The position numbers and the translations under genes were made by a program. The notes below the pieces were generated by a model. It saw only the letters and a program-made list of their open reading frames with translations. It made no database searches and had not been told where the DNA came from. DNA of 64,000 nucleotides, from NCBI RefSeq assembly GCF_003626575.1, contig NZ_RBDY01000017.1:62001-126000 (forward strand), in the 5' to 3' direction. The DNA comes from Streptomyces radicis. Lineage in GTDB: Bacteria; Actinomycetota; Actinomycetes; Streptomycetales; Streptomycetaceae. This document shows positions 25,237-33,811 of this stretch, piece by piece (within the stretch, counting starts at the first letter, position 1; each line of letters begins with the position of its first letter).

Positions 25237-25250
25237 TCGAAGCGCTTCGA
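25237..25250. promoter_or_regulatory. LacI-type operator 1 (divergent GH3/transporter spacer)
   Basis: TCGAAGCGCTTCGA is a perfect 14-bp palindrome with the central CG of LacI-family sites, 86 bp upstream of the GH3 start. The same core GAAGCGCTTC recurs at 25420, 33596 and 33673. Confidence 0.82.
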
Positions 25251-25417
25251 TGCTGGTTTCCCGTGCTCGTCCTGTCAAGGGACCGTCCGTCAACTTCGGC
25301 CGGTTTCCCGGGATCTTCGGGGCCCGACTCCGGGCCGACGGCGCATGGGAGCGCGCCCATTTTTCTGCCGTCCCAGGGCTTGTGCCGCCCGCTGACCCGC
25401 CCTAGCCTCAGCGGACA

Positions 25418-25430
25418 TCGAAGCGCTTCA
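25418..25430. promoter_or_regulatory. LacI-type operator 2 (before the binding-protein gene)
   Basis: TCGAAGCGCTTCA, 50 bp before the solute-binding-protein start, probably covering its promoter. Between it and site 1 (25251-25417) no gene is seen. Confidence 0.82.
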
Positions 25431-25480
25431 CCTGGGGGCGCTCCGGCCTGCGCCGTCGCCAGCCACGAAGGGTTGCCGCC

Positions 25481-27154
25481 ATGCCCAACTCCCCGTCAGG
25501 ACTGAGCCGCAGACGCTTTCTCGCCTCATCGGCGGCGGTGGCGGCGGCGGCCGCGGGCGGCCTTCCGCTGCTGACCGCCTGTGGTGGCGACGGGGGCGGC
25601 GGTGGCGGTGGCGAGGGCCGGGCCAGCGACGAGCAACTCCGCGACATCCTCCCGACGTTCCGCGCCTCCGAGTCCGCCGTCGCCCCCGACATCCCCGGCG
25701 AGAACGGCGCGAGCCCCGGCTACACCACCTGGCTCCCCACCGGCGAGCTGGGCGTCTCGGTGCCCGAACCCCGGGGCGGCGGCGGCTCGTTCAGCGCCAT
25801 GACCCCGCTGTGGGGCACCCCGCCCTCCCGGGGCAACGCGTTCTGGACCGCGATGGACGAGGCCATCGGCGTCAGCGTCGACTGGCAGACGCAGGACGGC
25901 AACACCTACGGCGAGAAGCTCGGCGCCGTGCTCGCGGGCAGCGACATCCCCGACCTGGTGTGCGTGCCGGGGTGGGAGCTGACCGGGCAGATACCGCAGG
26001 CCATCGCGAGCCGCTTCGCCGACCTCGGCCCCTACCTCTCGGGCGACGCCGTCCTCGACTACCCCAATCTCGCCGCGATCCCCACCCCCGCCTGGGAGGC
26101 CTCCGTCTTCGGCGGCGCGCTGCGCGGGCTGCCCATGCCCGCGCCCACCATCGGCGGCGTCGTGCCCTACTACCGGCAGGACGTCTTCGACGCCAACGGC
26201 TGGCAACCGCCCACGTCGCCCGACGAGTTCCTCGACCTCTGCCGGGAGATCACCTCGGCCCGCAACCGGGTGTGGGCGTGCGAGGACATGAAGTGGTCCG
26301 CGTTCATCATCTTCGGCGTCCTCCCCGAGAAGCCCCGCTACTGGACGCGCGGCGACGACGGCAGGCTCGTCAACCGCTATGAGACCGACGCCTACCTCGA
26401 GGCCCTGGAGTGGACCAGGTCCCTCTACGCGGCCGAGGTCGTCCACCCCGACGCGGTCGCCGTCTCGGGCGACGCCGCGCAGCGCTTCACCGCGGGCGAG
26501 TCGCTCATCTGGAACACCGGCGACGGCACATGGCACGTCACCACCGTCGAACAGCGCGCCGCCAACCCCGACTTCCACATGAACGCCTTCGACTACTTCG
26601 GCGCCGGGGGTAACGACCCCGTGCTGTACGCGGCCAACGGCGCGGGGATCTGGACGTTCGTCAACAAGAACCTCTCCGAGGAGCGCGTCCGCGAGGCGCT
26701 CCACATCGCCGACTTCACCGCCGCGCCCTACGGCACCCGCGAACAGCGCCTGCGCGCCTACGGGATCGAGGGCACCCACTGGACCCTGGACGGCGGCCTG
26801 CCCACCCGCACCCCGCAGGGCGAGGAGGAAGTCGTCCCCGAGACCTATCCGTTCATCGCCACCGCGGGCCATGTGATCGCCCATCCCGACACCCCCGAGG
26901 TCGTCGAGGACTGGACGGGGTGGCAGGCCAGGCAGCTGCCGTATGTCCAGGACGGCCTCTTCCACGGCCGCCAGATCCAGGAGCCCGCCCGGCTCACCAA
27001 CCTCAACGACGGCTTCGAGGACCTGGAGGACGACGTCGTCCGCGGCCGCCAGTCGATCGACGACCTGCGCGACGCCGTCGCCGAGTGGCGCCGCAACGGC
27101 GGCGACGAGCTGCGCGACTTCTACCAGGAGCTGCTCGACACGGAAGGCGTCTGA
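25481..27154 (+). CDS. Sugar ABC transporter substrate-binding lipoprotein (LplA-like)
   Basis: 557 residues. The N-terminus SRRRFLASSAAVAAAAAGGLPLLTACGG is interrupted here only by name: twin arginines at 10-12 followed by a hydrophobic run and a TAC lipobox, so it is a Tat-exported lipoprotein. The mature protein is the large LplA/LipO class (about 520 residues) with GTPPSRGNAFWTAMDEAIGV and LGAVLAGSDIPDLVC motifs, typical of receptors for complex plant oligosaccharides. A LacI-type operator lies 50 bp upstream. It heads the operon with two permeases, GH42 and GH12. Confidence 0.88.
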   Translation: MPNSPSGLSRRRFLASSAAVAAAAAGGLPLLTACGGDGGGGGGGEGRASDEQLRDILPTFRASESAVAPDIPGENGASPGYTTWLPTGELGVSVPEPRGGGGSFSAMTPLWGTPPSRGNAFWTAMDEAIGVSVDWQTQDGNTYGEKLGAVLAGSDIPDLVCVPGWELTGQIPQAIASRFADLGPYLSGDAVLDYPNLAAIPTPAWEASVFGGALRGLPMPAPTIGGVVPYYRQDVFDANGWQPPTSPDEFLDLCREITSARNRVWACEDMKWSAFIIFGVLPEKPRYWTRGDDGRLVNRYETDAYLEALEWTRSLYAAEVVHPDAVAVSGDAAQRFTAGESLIWNTGDGTWHVTTVEQRAANPDFHMNAFDYFGAGGNDPVLYAANGAGIWTFVNKNLSEERVREALHIADFTAAPYGTREQRLRAYGIEGTHWTLDGGLPTRTPQGEEEVVPETYPFIATAGHVIAHPDTPEVVEDWTGWQARQLPYVQDGLFHGRQIQEPARLTNLNDGFEDLEDDVVRGRQSIDDLRDAVAEWRRNGGDELRDFYQELLDTEGV

Positions 27155-27156
27155 CG

Positions 27157-28191
27157 GTGGCGGGGGACCAGCGCCTCGCCGAGCCGCCCGTCGAGGCGCC
27201 ACCCGACGCGTCCGACGCGCCGCCCGACGCCCCCGCCCCTGGCGAGCGGCGGCGCGGCGGGACGCGCCTGACGCACCGGCTGCGCCGCGACGGCGCCCTG
27301 ATCCTGATGACGCTGCCCGCGGTCGCGCTGCTCGTGGTCTTCGCGTACATCCCGATCGCGGGCAACGTCATCGCGTTCCAGTTCTACAGCCCCTACGCGG
27401 GCGACGGCTTCCTCGACTCGATGGCGAACAGCGCGTGGACGGGCCTGGAGAACTTCGAACGCCTCCTGGACGACCGGGACTTCTGGAACGCCGTCCGCAA
27501 CACCCTGGTCTTCTCCTCGCTCCAGCTGCTGTTCTACTTCCCCGTCCCCATCGCCCTCGCCCTGCTCATCAACAGCGTGCTGCACAGCAAGGTCAGGGCC
27601 TGGTCCCAGGCCGTCCTCTACCTGCCGCACTTCTTCTCCTGGGTGCTGGTCATCACCGTCTTCCAGCAGATGTTCGGCGGCGCCGGTCTTGTCGCCCAGC
27701 TGCTGCGCGACTGGGGGCTCGCCGACAGCTTCGACCTGATGACCGACCCCGGCTTCTTCAAGTGGCTCATCACCGCCCAGGTGATGTGGAAGGACGCCGG
27801 CTGGGGCATCATCGTTTTCCTCGCCGCGCTCTCCACGGTCAACCAGGAGCTCTACGAGTCCGCCGCCGTGGACGGCGCGGGCCGCTGGCGCCGCATGTGG
27901 CACGTCACCCTGCCCGCCCTGCGCCCGGTGATCGCCCTGCTGCTCGTCCTCCAGGTCGGCAACATGCTGACCGTCGGCGGCGAGCAGTACCTCATCCAGC
28001 GCACGGCCGTGGGCCCAGGAGCCGCCGAGGTGCTCGACACCTATGTCTGGCACCGGGGCATCGAGGGCGGCGACTTCAGCTACGCGGCGGCCATCGGCAT
28101 CGTCAAGGGCGTCTTCAGCCTGCTGCTCGTCCTGACCGCCAACCGAGTCGCCCACGCGATGGGCGAACAGGGGGTGTACGCACGCCGATGA
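27157..28191 (+). CDS. Sugar ABC transporter permease (LplB-like)
   Basis: 344 residues. A ~45-residue Pro/Asp/Arg-rich cytoplasmic head precedes about six membrane helices; the EAA loop is ESAAVDGAGRWRRMWHVTLPALRP. It has the LplB look (PHFFSWVLVITVFQQMF). The GTG starts 2 bp after the receptor stop, with GGAAGG upstream. It pairs with the next permease. No ATPase gene is in this operon. Confidence 0.87.
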   Translation: MAGDQRLAEPPVEAPPDASDAPPDAPAPGERRRGGTRLTHRLRRDGALILMTLPAVALLVVFAYIPIAGNVIAFQFYSPYAGDGFLDSMANSAWTGLENFERLLDDRDFWNAVRNTLVFSSLQLLFYFPVPIALALLINSVLHSKVRAWSQAVLYLPHFFSWVLVITVFQQMFGGAGLVAQLLRDWGLADSFDLMTDPGFFKWLITAQVMWKDAGWGIIVFLAALSTVNQELYESAAVDGAGRWRRMWHVTLPALRPVIALLLVLQVGNMLTVGGEQYLIQRTAVGPGAAEVLDTYVWHRGIEGGDFSYAAAIGIVKGVFSLLLVLTANRVAHAMGEQGVYARR

Positions 28192-29135
28192 ACGCCACCG
28201 CCACGCGCGCCACGGGTCCCGAAGCCGGAGGGCGCGCGCCTCGGAGCGGGAGGCGCCCCGCGTGGGAGGAGCCACCCACCCGCGTGGGCCTCACCGCCAA
28301 GGGCGCCATCCTCGCCATCGCGCTGCTCGCGATCCTCTTCCCGCTGTGGATCGTGGTCGTCACCAGCGTCTCCGACGCCCGCACCATCGCCGAGACCGGC
28401 GGCCTGGTCGTCTGGCCCCGGGGCGTCACCCTCGACGCCTACCGCGAGCTGCTCAGCGGGGGCGAGGTCTCCCGCGCGATGGTCGTCTCGATCGGCGTGA
28501 CGGTGGTCGGCACGGCGTTCAGCATGGCCGTCTCCGTGCTCGCGGCGTACGGCCTGTCGCGCCTCGGCTCGCTCTGGCACCGGCCGATCCTGTTCACGCT
28601 GCTCGCCACGATGTTCTTCGGCGGCGCCGGGATCATCCCCACCTATCTGCTGATCCAGAGCCTCGGCCTGATGAACACCTACGCGGCGCTCATCCTGCCC
28701 ATGGCCGTCAACGTCTTCAACATCCTGGTGCTGAGGGCGTTCTTCATGAACGTCGGCCAGGAGATCATCGACAGCGCCCGCATCGACGGCGCGGGCGAGT
28801 TCCGCATCCTGTGGCGGATCGTCCTGCCGCTCTCGCGCGCGGTGCTCGCCGTGATCTCCCTCTTCTACGCCGTCGCCTACTGGGGCAACTGGTTCGCCGG
28901 GTTCATCTACCTCACCGACCAGGAGAAGCTGCCGCTCCAGAACGTGCTCCAGCAGATCGTCATCGGCAACGAGCGCCCCGCGGGAATGGCCCAGGTCATC
29001 GGCACGGGCCAGATCCCCAGCATCGCCGTGCAGACCGCCGTCATGGTGCTCGCGCTGCTGCCGGTCGCGGTGCTCTCGCCGTTCGTCCAGCGCCACTTCA
29101 AGAAGGGCATGCTCATCGGCGCCATCAAGGGCTGA
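28188..29135 (+). CDS. Sugar ABC transporter permease (LplC/AraQ-like)
   Basis: 315 residues with six membrane helices and the EAA loop DSARIDGAGEFRILWRIVLPLSRA. The C-terminus VQRHFKKGMLIGAIKG is the standard end of LplC/CUT1 permeases. The ATG overlaps the previous stop (ATGA), so the two permeases are co-translated. It should form the membrane channel with the LplB-like subunit; energy must come from an ATPase elsewhere, e.g. an MsiK-type protein. Confidence 0.87.
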   Translation: MNATATRATGPEAGGRAPRSGRRPAWEEPPTRVGLTAKGAILAIALLAILFPLWIVVVTSVSDARTIAETGGLVVWPRGVTLDAYRELLSGGEVSRAMVVSIGVTVVGTAFSMAVSVLAAYGLSRLGSLWHRPILFTLLATMFFGGAGIIPTYLLIQSLGLMNTYAALILPMAVNVFNILVLRAFFMNVGQEIIDSARIDGAGEFRILWRIVLPLSRAVLAVISLFYAVAYWGNWFAGFIYLTDQEKLPLQNVLQQIVIGNERPAGMAQVIGTGQIPSIAVQTAVMVLALLPVAVLSPFVQRHFKKGMLIGAIKG

Positions 29136-29187
29136 GGCGTGCCAGGGACACCGAGGGCCGGGACATCGCGGCGGGAAGGAGCGCACC

Positions 29188-31197
29188 ATGGTCGGCCTGC
29201 ACGACGCCACCAGGGGGCGGCTGCTCTACGGGGGCGACTACAACCCCGAGCAGTGGCCCGAGAGCGTGTGGGCCGAGGACGTCAGGCTCATGCGCGAGGC
29301 GGGCGTCACCCTCGCCACGGTCGGCGTCTTCTCCTGGGCCACCATCGAACCCGCCCCCGGCGCCTACGAGTTCGGCTGGCTCGACCGCGTCCTCGACCTC
29401 CTGCACGGCGCGGGCATCGGCGTGTGCCTCGCCACCCCCACCGCCGCGCCCCCGCCCTGGCTCGCCGCCCGCCACCCCGGCACGTTGCCGCGCGACGAGA
29501 ACGGCACGGTGCTGTGGTACGGCTCGCGCAACCAGTTCTGCGCGTCCTCGCCGGAGTACCGCGACCACGCCGCCCGCGTCAGCGAGGCCCTGGCCCGGCG
29601 CTACGCCGCGCACCCGGCGTTGCGCCTGTGGCACATCAACAACGAGTACGCGACCGCCTGTTGGTGCGACGCCACCGCCGCCCACTTCCGCGTCTGGCTG
29701 CGCGCCAGGTACGGCACGCTCGACGCCCTGAACTCCGCCTGGGGCACGGCGTTCTGGAGCCAGCGCTACGCGGGCTGGGACGAGATCCTGCCGCCCCGCC
29801 GCGCCCCCTACCTCGGCAACCCCGCCCAACGCCTTGACTTCCGCCGCTTCACCAGCGACGCGCTGCTCGAGTGCTTCACCGCCGAGCGCGACATCGTCGC
29901 CGCCCACAGCCCCGGCGTCCCGGTCACCACCAACTTCATGCCGCTGTTCGCGGGCCAGGACGGCTGGCGCTGGGCCGCCGAGGAGGACGTCGTCTCCGTC
30001 GACATCTACCCCGACCCCGCCGCGCCCCACGACGACCCGGCGGGCCCCGCGCACGGCGCCCTCGTCCAGGACCTCACCCGCTCCCAGGCGGGCGGCCCCT
30101 GGGCGCTCATGGAGCAGGCCGCGTCCGCCGTCAGCTGGCGCCCCGTCAACCGCCCCAAGCCGCCCGGGCTGATGCGCCTGTGGTCGCTCCAGGCGGTGGC
30201 CCGCGGCGCCGACGCCCTGTGCTTCTTCCAGTGGCGCGCCTCGCGCCAGGGCAGCGAGAAGTTCCACTCGGCGATGCTCCCGCACAGCGGCCCACGCTCC
30301 CGCGTCCACCGCGAGATACGCGCCCTGGGCGCCGAACTCCCGTGCCTGGCACCGGCGGTGGGCACCCGCACCCACGCGGACATCGCCGTCCTGCACGACT
30401 GGGACGCCTGGTGGTCAGCCGACCAGCCGGGCCGCCCCTCGGCCGAGGTCCGCTACCCCGAGCTGCTCGCCGCCTGGCACCACGCCCTGTGGCGCCGGAA
30501 CCTCACGTGCGACCTCGCCCACCCCGAGGCCCCGCTCGACGCCTACCGGATGCTGGTCATCCCGCATCTGCCGCTCCTCACCGACGCCGCACTCGAGGGG
30601 CTCGACCGCTGGGTGCGTGACGGAGGAACGCTCGTGTGCGGCTTCTTCACCGGCGTCGTCGACGGCGACGACCGGGTGCGCGAGGGCGGCACCGACGCCC
30701 GGCTGCGCGCCGCGCTCGGCCTGGCCGCCGTCCACGAGTGGTGGCCGCTCGACCCCGGCGCGACGGTCGGGCTCGACGACGGCACGGCGGGCTCGGTCTG
30801 GAGCGAGGACGTCGAGCCGTCGGGCGCCGCGACCGTCGCCCGCTATGCCGAGGGCGAGCTGGCGGGGCGCCCCGCGATCACCCGCCACCGCCACGGCGAC
30901 GGCACCGCCTGGTACGTCTCGACCCTGCCTGAACCGGCGGCGCTCGCCGCCCTGTTGGCCGACGCCGCGCGGGACGCGGGCGTCGCGCCCGCCCTCGCCG
31001 ACGCCCCCGACGGCGTGGAGGCGGTGCGGCGCGGGGCGTTGCTCTTCGTCCTCAACCACACCCGCGCCCCCGCCGCCGTCACCCTGTCCGCCCCCCACAC
31101 GGACCTCCTGACCGGCACGACCCATCCGGCCACCCTCACGCTCGACGGCCACGGGGTGGCCGTCCTGACCCCCCACACCCAAGGGAGCCGCACATGA
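29188..31197 (+). CDS. Glycoside hydrolase family 42 beta-galactosidase
   Basis: 669 residues, no signal peptide. GDYNPEQWP near the N-terminus, the acid/base E153 in WHINNEYAT and the nucleophile E309 in ALMEQAAS identify GH42. A zinc-type cysteine group can be read in QFCAS and CWCD. It removes terminal beta-galactose (or alpha-arabinose) from oligosaccharides inside the cell; in xyloglucan breakdown it would act on galactosylated side chains. The ATG has GGAAGGAG upstream. It overlaps the GH12 start by 4 bp. Confidence 0.92.
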   Translation: MVGLHDATRGRLLYGGDYNPEQWPESVWAEDVRLMREAGVTLATVGVFSWATIEPAPGAYEFGWLDRVLDLLHGAGIGVCLATPTAAPPPWLAARHPGTLPRDENGTVLWYGSRNQFCASSPEYRDHAARVSEALARRYAAHPALRLWHINNEYATACWCDATAAHFRVWLRARYGTLDALNSAWGTAFWSQRYAGWDEILPPRRAPYLGNPAQRLDFRRFTSDALLECFTAERDIVAAHSPGVPVTTNFMPLFAGQDGWRWAAEEDVVSVDIYPDPAAPHDDPAGPAHGALVQDLTRSQAGGPWALMEQAASAVSWRPVNRPKPPGLMRLWSLQAVARGADALCFFQWRASRQGSEKFHSAMLPHSGPRSRVHREIRALGAELPCLAPAVGTRTHADIAVLHDWDAWWSADQPGRPSAEVRYPELLAAWHHALWRRNLTCDLAHPEAPLDAYRMLVIPHLPLLTDAALEGLDRWVRDGGTLVCGFFTGVVDGDDRVREGGTDARLRAALGLAAVHEWWPLDPGATVGLDDGTAGSVWSEDVEPSGAATVARYAEGELAGRPAITRHRHGDGTAWYVSTLPEPAALAALLADAARDAGVAPALADAPDGVEAVRRGALLFVLNHTRAPAAVTLSAPHTDLLTGTTHPATLTLDGHGVAVLTPHTQGSRT

Positions 31198-31871
31198 ACA
31201 TCCTCGCCCCCCTCCTCACCGCCGCCCTCGCCGCGGGCCCCGCGACCCCGACCGCCGTCTGGGAGTCCTGCGACCAGTGGGGCAACTGGCAGTCGAGCGA
31301 CGGCTACATCGTCTACAACAACATCTGGGGCTCGGGCGCGGGCACCCAGTGCATCGAGGCCGACTCCGGCTCCCGGTGGTCCGTCACCGCGGACCACCCG
31401 AACACCGGCGGCATCAAGTCCTACCCGAACGCCAAGTGGATCGTCGGCGAGCCGATCTCCGCGATCGACTCCCTGTCCGCCACCTACGACGTGACGGTGC
31501 CGTCGACGGGCGCGTACAACACGACGTTCGACCTGTGGGACGACGACTACGACCACGAGATCATGCTGTGGCTCAACTGGACGGGCCCGGTCGGCCCGTT
31601 GGGCACCCAGGTCGGCACGGCCACCCTCGGCGGCCACACGTGGGACGTCTACACGGGCAGCAACGGCAGCAACAACGTCTACTCGTTCCTGCGCCACGGC
31701 GACTCGAGCCGGGGCGACATCGACCTGGTCCCGATCCTGGACTGGATCACCGCGCAGGGCTGGATGAGCGCGTCGGAGGTGATCGGGGACGTCCAGTTCG
31801 GCTACGAGATCACGTCGTCGGCGGGCGGCCTGACGTTCACGACGAACAACTTCGAGGTCACCGAGGGGTGA
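31194..31871 (+). CDS. Glycoside hydrolase family 12 endo-beta-glucanase (xyloglucanase-type)
   Basis: 225 residues, a single GH12 jelly roll. The nucleophile is E122 in HEIMLWLNW and the acid/base E205 in FGYEITSS; WESCDQWGNWQ is the family N-terminus. It cuts internal beta-1,4-glucan or xyloglucan bonds. It should be extracellular, but the signal peptide is short and lacks the usual positive charge (MNILAPLLTAALAAGPATPTA), so export efficiency is in doubt. The start is fixed by ATGA coupling to GH42 and by AAGGGAG upstream. No carbohydrate-binding module is present. A terminator follows. Confidence 0.9.
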   Translation: MNILAPLLTAALAAGPATPTAVWESCDQWGNWQSSDGYIVYNNIWGSGAGTQCIEADSGSRWSVTADHPNTGGIKSYPNAKWIVGEPISAIDSLSATYDVTVPSTGAYNTTFDLWDDDYDHEIMLWLNWTGPVGPLGTQVGTATLGGHTWDVYTGSNGSNNVYSFLRHGDSSRGDIDLVPILDWITAQGWMSASEVIGDVQFGYEITSSAGGLTFTTNNFEVTEG

Positions 31872-31882
31872 ACCCCCACCCA

Positions 31883-31910
31883 CCCGCCCCCCTTTGAGCA
31901 GGGGGGCGGG
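31883..31910. terminator. Hairpin terminator after the GH12 gene
   Basis: CCCGCCCCCCT and AGGGGGGCGGG form a perfect 11-bp stem with the 6-nt loop TTGAGC, 11 bp after the GH12 stop. It closes the transporter/GH operon. Confidence 0.85.
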
Positions 31911-32511
31911 CCCCCCGGCGCCCCCGCGCCGGGCGGCGAGTGGGGCATGACAGCCAGGCTGTGCGTGGGCTTCCCCGTTCCGGACCGCGCACGCGGTCCG
32001 GATCGGCGGCCCCGACGCGAAGCGCCCAGGTACCGGCTGGGCGGCCGAGTACCGGACCATCCGCCCTCGGCCCCACCGCACCGTTCCGCACGCGGCGCGC
32101 GCCCGTGCCGGGACCGGGCGCACGGTCAGGCCGGTGGCCGCCCGGGCCCCCGCCGGGCCGTCGGGCTCCGGGCCGTCCGCCCCCCCCAGGCGACACCGCA
32201 CCGGTCCCTGCGTGGCGCGCCCCGTGCCGGGACCGGGCACGCGGCCGGGCCCGGTGGCCCCCGGCCGCCCGACCTTGTGGCGCTCCGCGCAGGGCGGGGC
32301 GCCCGCCGGTCCGGGTGTGGTGGCTCCCGCGCGAAGCGCCCGGGGCTCGCCGGGCGGGCCGTCCGCCCCCCGGGCGACACCGCACCGTCCCGCACGTGGC
32401 GCGCCCCGTGCCGGAGCCCCGACCGCGCACGCGGTCAAGCCCGGCGGGCCCCGCACGAAACGCCCGGGGGGCCGCCGTCCGGCCGTCGTTCGCTCCGGCA
32501 GTGGGCGGCTG
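31911..32511. repeat. Gene-free GC-rich tract with imperfect long repeats
   Basis: About 600 bp between the terminator and the LacI gene with no credible gene. A ~50-bp motif, ACACCGCACCGKTCC...GCGTGGCGCGCCCCGTGCCGG in outline, appears three times (near 32073, 32192 and 32381), and blocks containing GCGAAGCGCCCGG and CCGTCCGCCC recur between them. Palindromes CCGGACCGCG-CA-CGCGGTCCGG (31980-32001) and GACCGCG-CA-CGCGGTC (32421-32436) flank the tract. Long open frames here are by-products of composition. Confidence 0.65.
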
Positions 32512-33528
32512 TCAGCGGGCCGCAGGCCCGGTGCTCGCACGCGTCGTCAGGCGGGGCGGCAGCAACTCCACGCGTGCGGGCACGGCGCCACCGGCGCCGT
32601 CGAGCTTGGCCATCACCAGCTCCACCGCCCGCCGCCCCATCTCCTGCGCCGGGATGGCCACGGAGGTGAGCGCCACGGACTGGGAGGTGGCCACCTGCTC
32701 GGGGCACACGGCCACCACCGAGATGTCCTCGGGAACGGCCCTGCCCTGCTGGCGCAGCAGCCCGAGCAACGGCCCGATGGCCGCCTCGTTCTGCACGATC
32801 ACCGCGCTCGTCGACGGCCGTTCGTCGAAGACCCGCGCCAGCGTGCCAGCCACCGACTCGTAGCTGCCCTCGCACGGCCGGTGCAGCACCCGCGCCCCCA
32901 GCTCCGTGGCGCGCTCCCGCACGCCCTGGAGGGTGCGTTCGGCGAACCCGGTGCGCCGCTCGTACACCGCCGCCGCCTCGCCGACCACCGCCACGTCCCG
33001 GTGCCCGAGCCCGGCCAGGTGGTCCACGCACAGCCGCCCGGTGGCGGTGAAGTCCAGGTCCACACAGGTGAGTTCGCCGGTGTCGGCGGGCAGCCCTATG
33101 AGCACGGCGGGCCGCGGCGCCTCGCGCACCAGCGGCAGGCGGCGGTCCTCGAGCTCCACGTCCATCAGGATCATCGCGTCCGCGAGGCCGCTGCCCACCA
33201 CCCGCCGCACCGCCTCAGGGCCCTCGTGCCCGGTCAGCAGCAGCACGTCGTGGCCGCGCTCGCGCGCCGTGGTGGCCACCGCGATGGCGATCTCCATCAT
33301 CACCGGCACATACATGTCGGTCCGCAGCGGCATCATGAGCGCGATGATGTTCGACCTGCTGCTGGCCAGGGCGCGGGCGCCCGCGTTGGGGTGGTAGCCC
33401 AGCTCCCTGATGCTGCGCTCGACGCGCTCCCTCGTCGGCGCCGAGATCGTCCGCTTGCCGCTGAGGACATAGCTCACCGTGCTGGCGGAGACGCCCGCGT
33501 GCCTGGCGACCTCGGCGAGGGTGACCAT
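32512..33528 (-). CDS. LacI-family transcriptional repressor of the glucan locus
   Basis: 338 residues. The N-terminal HTH reads TLAEVARHAGVSASTVSYVLSGKR with the hinge helix region GYHPNAGARALASSRS; the rest is a periplasmic-binding-protein-like sensor domain. The ATG has GGGAG 7 nt upstream. Palindromes GAAGCGCTTC lie 68 bp upstream of its start and at two sites before the GH3 and transporter genes, so it very likely represses them and itself and is released by an oligosaccharide. Ligand unknown. Confidence 0.9.
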   Translation of the reverse strand: MVTLAEVARHAGVSASTVSYVLSGKRTISAPTRERVERSIRELGYHPNAGARALASSRSNIIALMMPLRTDMYVPVMMEIAIAVATTARERGHDVLLLTGHEGPEAVRRVVGSGLADAMILMDVELEDRRLPLVREAPRPAVLIGLPADTGELTCVDLDFTATGRLCVDHLAGLGHRDVAVVGEAAAVYERRTGFAERTLQGVRERATELGARVLHRPCEGSYESVAGTLARVFDERPSTSAVIVQNEAAIGPLLGLLRQQGRAVPEDISVVAVCPEQVATSQSVALTSVAIPAQEMGRRAVELVMAKLDGAGGAVPARVELLPPRLTTRASTGPAAR

Positions 33529-33594
33529 CGGCTCTCCCGTGCTGTGGTGAGGGACGGCGCCGCCGGGAAAGCGCGCGCCGCGCGAGGGCGGATG

Positions 33595-33607
33595 TGAAGC
33601 GCTTCGA
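33595..33607. promoter_or_regulatory. LacI-type operator 3 (before the repressor gene)
   Basis: TGAAGCGCTTCGA, 67 bp upstream of the repressor start; the exact reverse complement of sites 2 and 4. Implies autoregulation. Confidence 0.82.
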
Positions 33608-33670
33608 CAGCGGATGACAGGGCGACCGCGTTGACCCTAGACCGAGCGGCGTGCCATGTCCATAGATGTG

Positions 33671-33683
33671 TCGAAGCGCTTCA
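33671..33683. promoter_or_regulatory. LacI-type operator 4 (between repressor and acyl-CoA dehydrogenase genes)
   Basis: TCGAAGCGCTTCA, 76 bp from site 3 and 128 bp before the acyl-CoA dehydrogenase start. It could serve the divergent gene or act with site 3 through looping. Confidence 0.78.
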
Positions 33684-33811
33684 ATAGCCCGTCGACGCGC
33701 CACCGCCGCACCGGACTTCGCGACCGTGGGCGACAGCGTGTCAGCAGGGCGTCACCGCACGGAAAAACGGGTACACACGCAGTGGAGTCCTCCATGGGGC
33801 GAGGTGTGATG

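Noticed and set aside
31980..32001. 22-bp palindrome considered as an attachment site or IS end
   Set aside because: No transposase or integrase, and no matching target duplication; kept only as part of the repeat tract.
30843..32540. 565-codon minus-strand frame across the repeat tract
   Set aside because: Spans the GH12 and GH42 genes antisense and a repeat tract; Arg/Gly/Ala/Pro-rich with no family.
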